Assembly (NCBI GenBank): GCA_945860865.1
Contig: CAMARW010000003.1
Span: 1 to 59,176 of the forward strand
Direction of reading: 5' to 3'
Origin: Chitinophaga pinensis
Lineage (GTDB): Bacteria; Bacteroidota; Bacteroidia; UKL13-3
DNA: 59,176 nucleotides
The translations under genes and the position numbers were made by a program. This document shows positions 58,969 through 59,176 of this stretch, piece by piece (the stretch's first letter is position 1; each line of letters opens with the position of its first letter). The notes under the pieces were generated by a model. The model saw only the letters and a list, made by a program, of their open reading frames with translations. It had not been told where the DNA came from and did no database searches.

Positions 58969-59176
58969 CCTTCGCCCAACAAAGTAGTTGGCTTAAACTT
59001 TTTACCCTGTTTGAGTTTAAACTTGTGGATGGCATGTTTTTTAAGGTGTTCCATAGCATCATCAATAGAATCTGTAATAAGCAAATATTCTTTAAGCTCG
59101 GTTTCTGATACCGTTTTGTGCGTAATCATATCTTGAATGAGCTCAATAAGTTTTTTCCAATAATTTTTACCAAATA
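58965..59176 (-). CDS. LOG-family (TIGR00730) Rossmann protein, C-terminal fragment cut by the window edge
   Basis: The minus strand from the edge to a TAA at 58965 encodes 70 codons beginning FGKNYWKKLIELIQDMITHK and ending KKFKPTTLLGEG. This matches the C-terminus of LOG-family proteins (YxxLxxxI after the VGKxYW motif), which cleave nucleoside monophosphates to free base and ribose phosphate. The PGGxGT active site lies beyond the edge. The family assignment rests on the end pattern and is probable. Confidence 0.7.
   Translation of the reverse strand, partial: FGKNYWKKLIELIQDMITHKTVSETELKEYLLITDSIDDAMEHLKKHAIHKFKLKQGKKFKPTTLLGEG

Noticed and set aside
1-59176. tRNA genes, rRNA genes, CRISPR arrays or a prophage
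   Set aside because: No cloverleaf or conserved T-loop sequence, no regularly spaced repeats, and no phage structural or integrase genes were found on either strand.

Overview
The window looks like chromosome of a low-GC Bacteroidota (Sphingobacteriia/Chitinophagia/Saprospiria-like; I cannot place it more finely). Evidence is the gene content: the Bacteroidota omega subunit, bacillithiol deacetylase BshB1, the bamD-rpoZ-coaBC-porD order, an S46 dipeptidyl peptidase, PadR/PspC pairs and many short secreted proteins. Several start sites also carry the Bacteroidota promoter form TTG-N19..21-TAnnTTTG. I see no tRNA, rRNA or CRISPR array.

Layout. 1-5.8 kb is accessory DNA. It holds the end of an IS3-family element, a HigBA-type toxin-antitoxin pair, a NUDIX hydrolase coupled to a large PLD-helicase-DUF3427-S24 protein, and a small secreted protein. 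All are on the minus strand and are separated by attC-like imperfect palindromes. 6-17 kb is mostly ordinary: a PadR/PspC pair, a LysM protein with a GT2 glycosyltransferase, bshB1, a TlpA-like thioredoxin and two neighbouring m5C rRNA methyltransferases. 17.4-26.7 kb (minus) is one long, translationally coupled run, fabD then two GH20 enzymes, glycosylasparaginase, CutC and a GH2 beta-mannosidase, whose enzymes fit stepwise breakdown of the N-glycan core. A MazEF pair, a GT39-like membrane glycosyltransferase and uvrA follow.

32.5-41.4 kb holds an ECF sigma factor and a phosphate-uptake region: PiT transporter, DUF47 partner, phosphate-selective porin and a second PiT. The divergent intergenic region there carries TTAACA repeats in 11-bp register that look like a Pho box. 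41.4-45.2 kb has guaA with a periplasmic-binding-protein-like neighbour, and mnmH. 45.4-51.1 kb is a Kdo8N (8-amino-Kdo) sugar locus: kdnA, kdnB, kdsA, an outer-membrane protein, a transaldolase-like/CBS fusion, and a KdsC-like phosphatase. The fusion sits where the SIS-CBS arabinose-5-phosphate isomerase KdsD might be expected. 51-59 kb holds ppk1, 3-hydroxyanthranilate dioxygenase, an NlpC/P60 peptidase divergent from bamD, then rpoZ, coaBC, porD-like, a VIT-family transporter, and a LOG-family fragment at the right edge.

The strongest unexplained signals are: (1) a non-palindromic 11-mer, TTGGTTCAGGC, present seven times exactly and 29 times as its 8-bp core on both strands and in several reading frames, which resembles an uptake-like or other genome-wide iterated signal; (2) the transaldolase-CBS fusion with altered active-site residues inside the Kdo8N locus; (3) the phased Pho-box-like array; (4) the attC-like cassette structure around the helicase-NUDIX module. 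Counts were made by eye and no database search was run.
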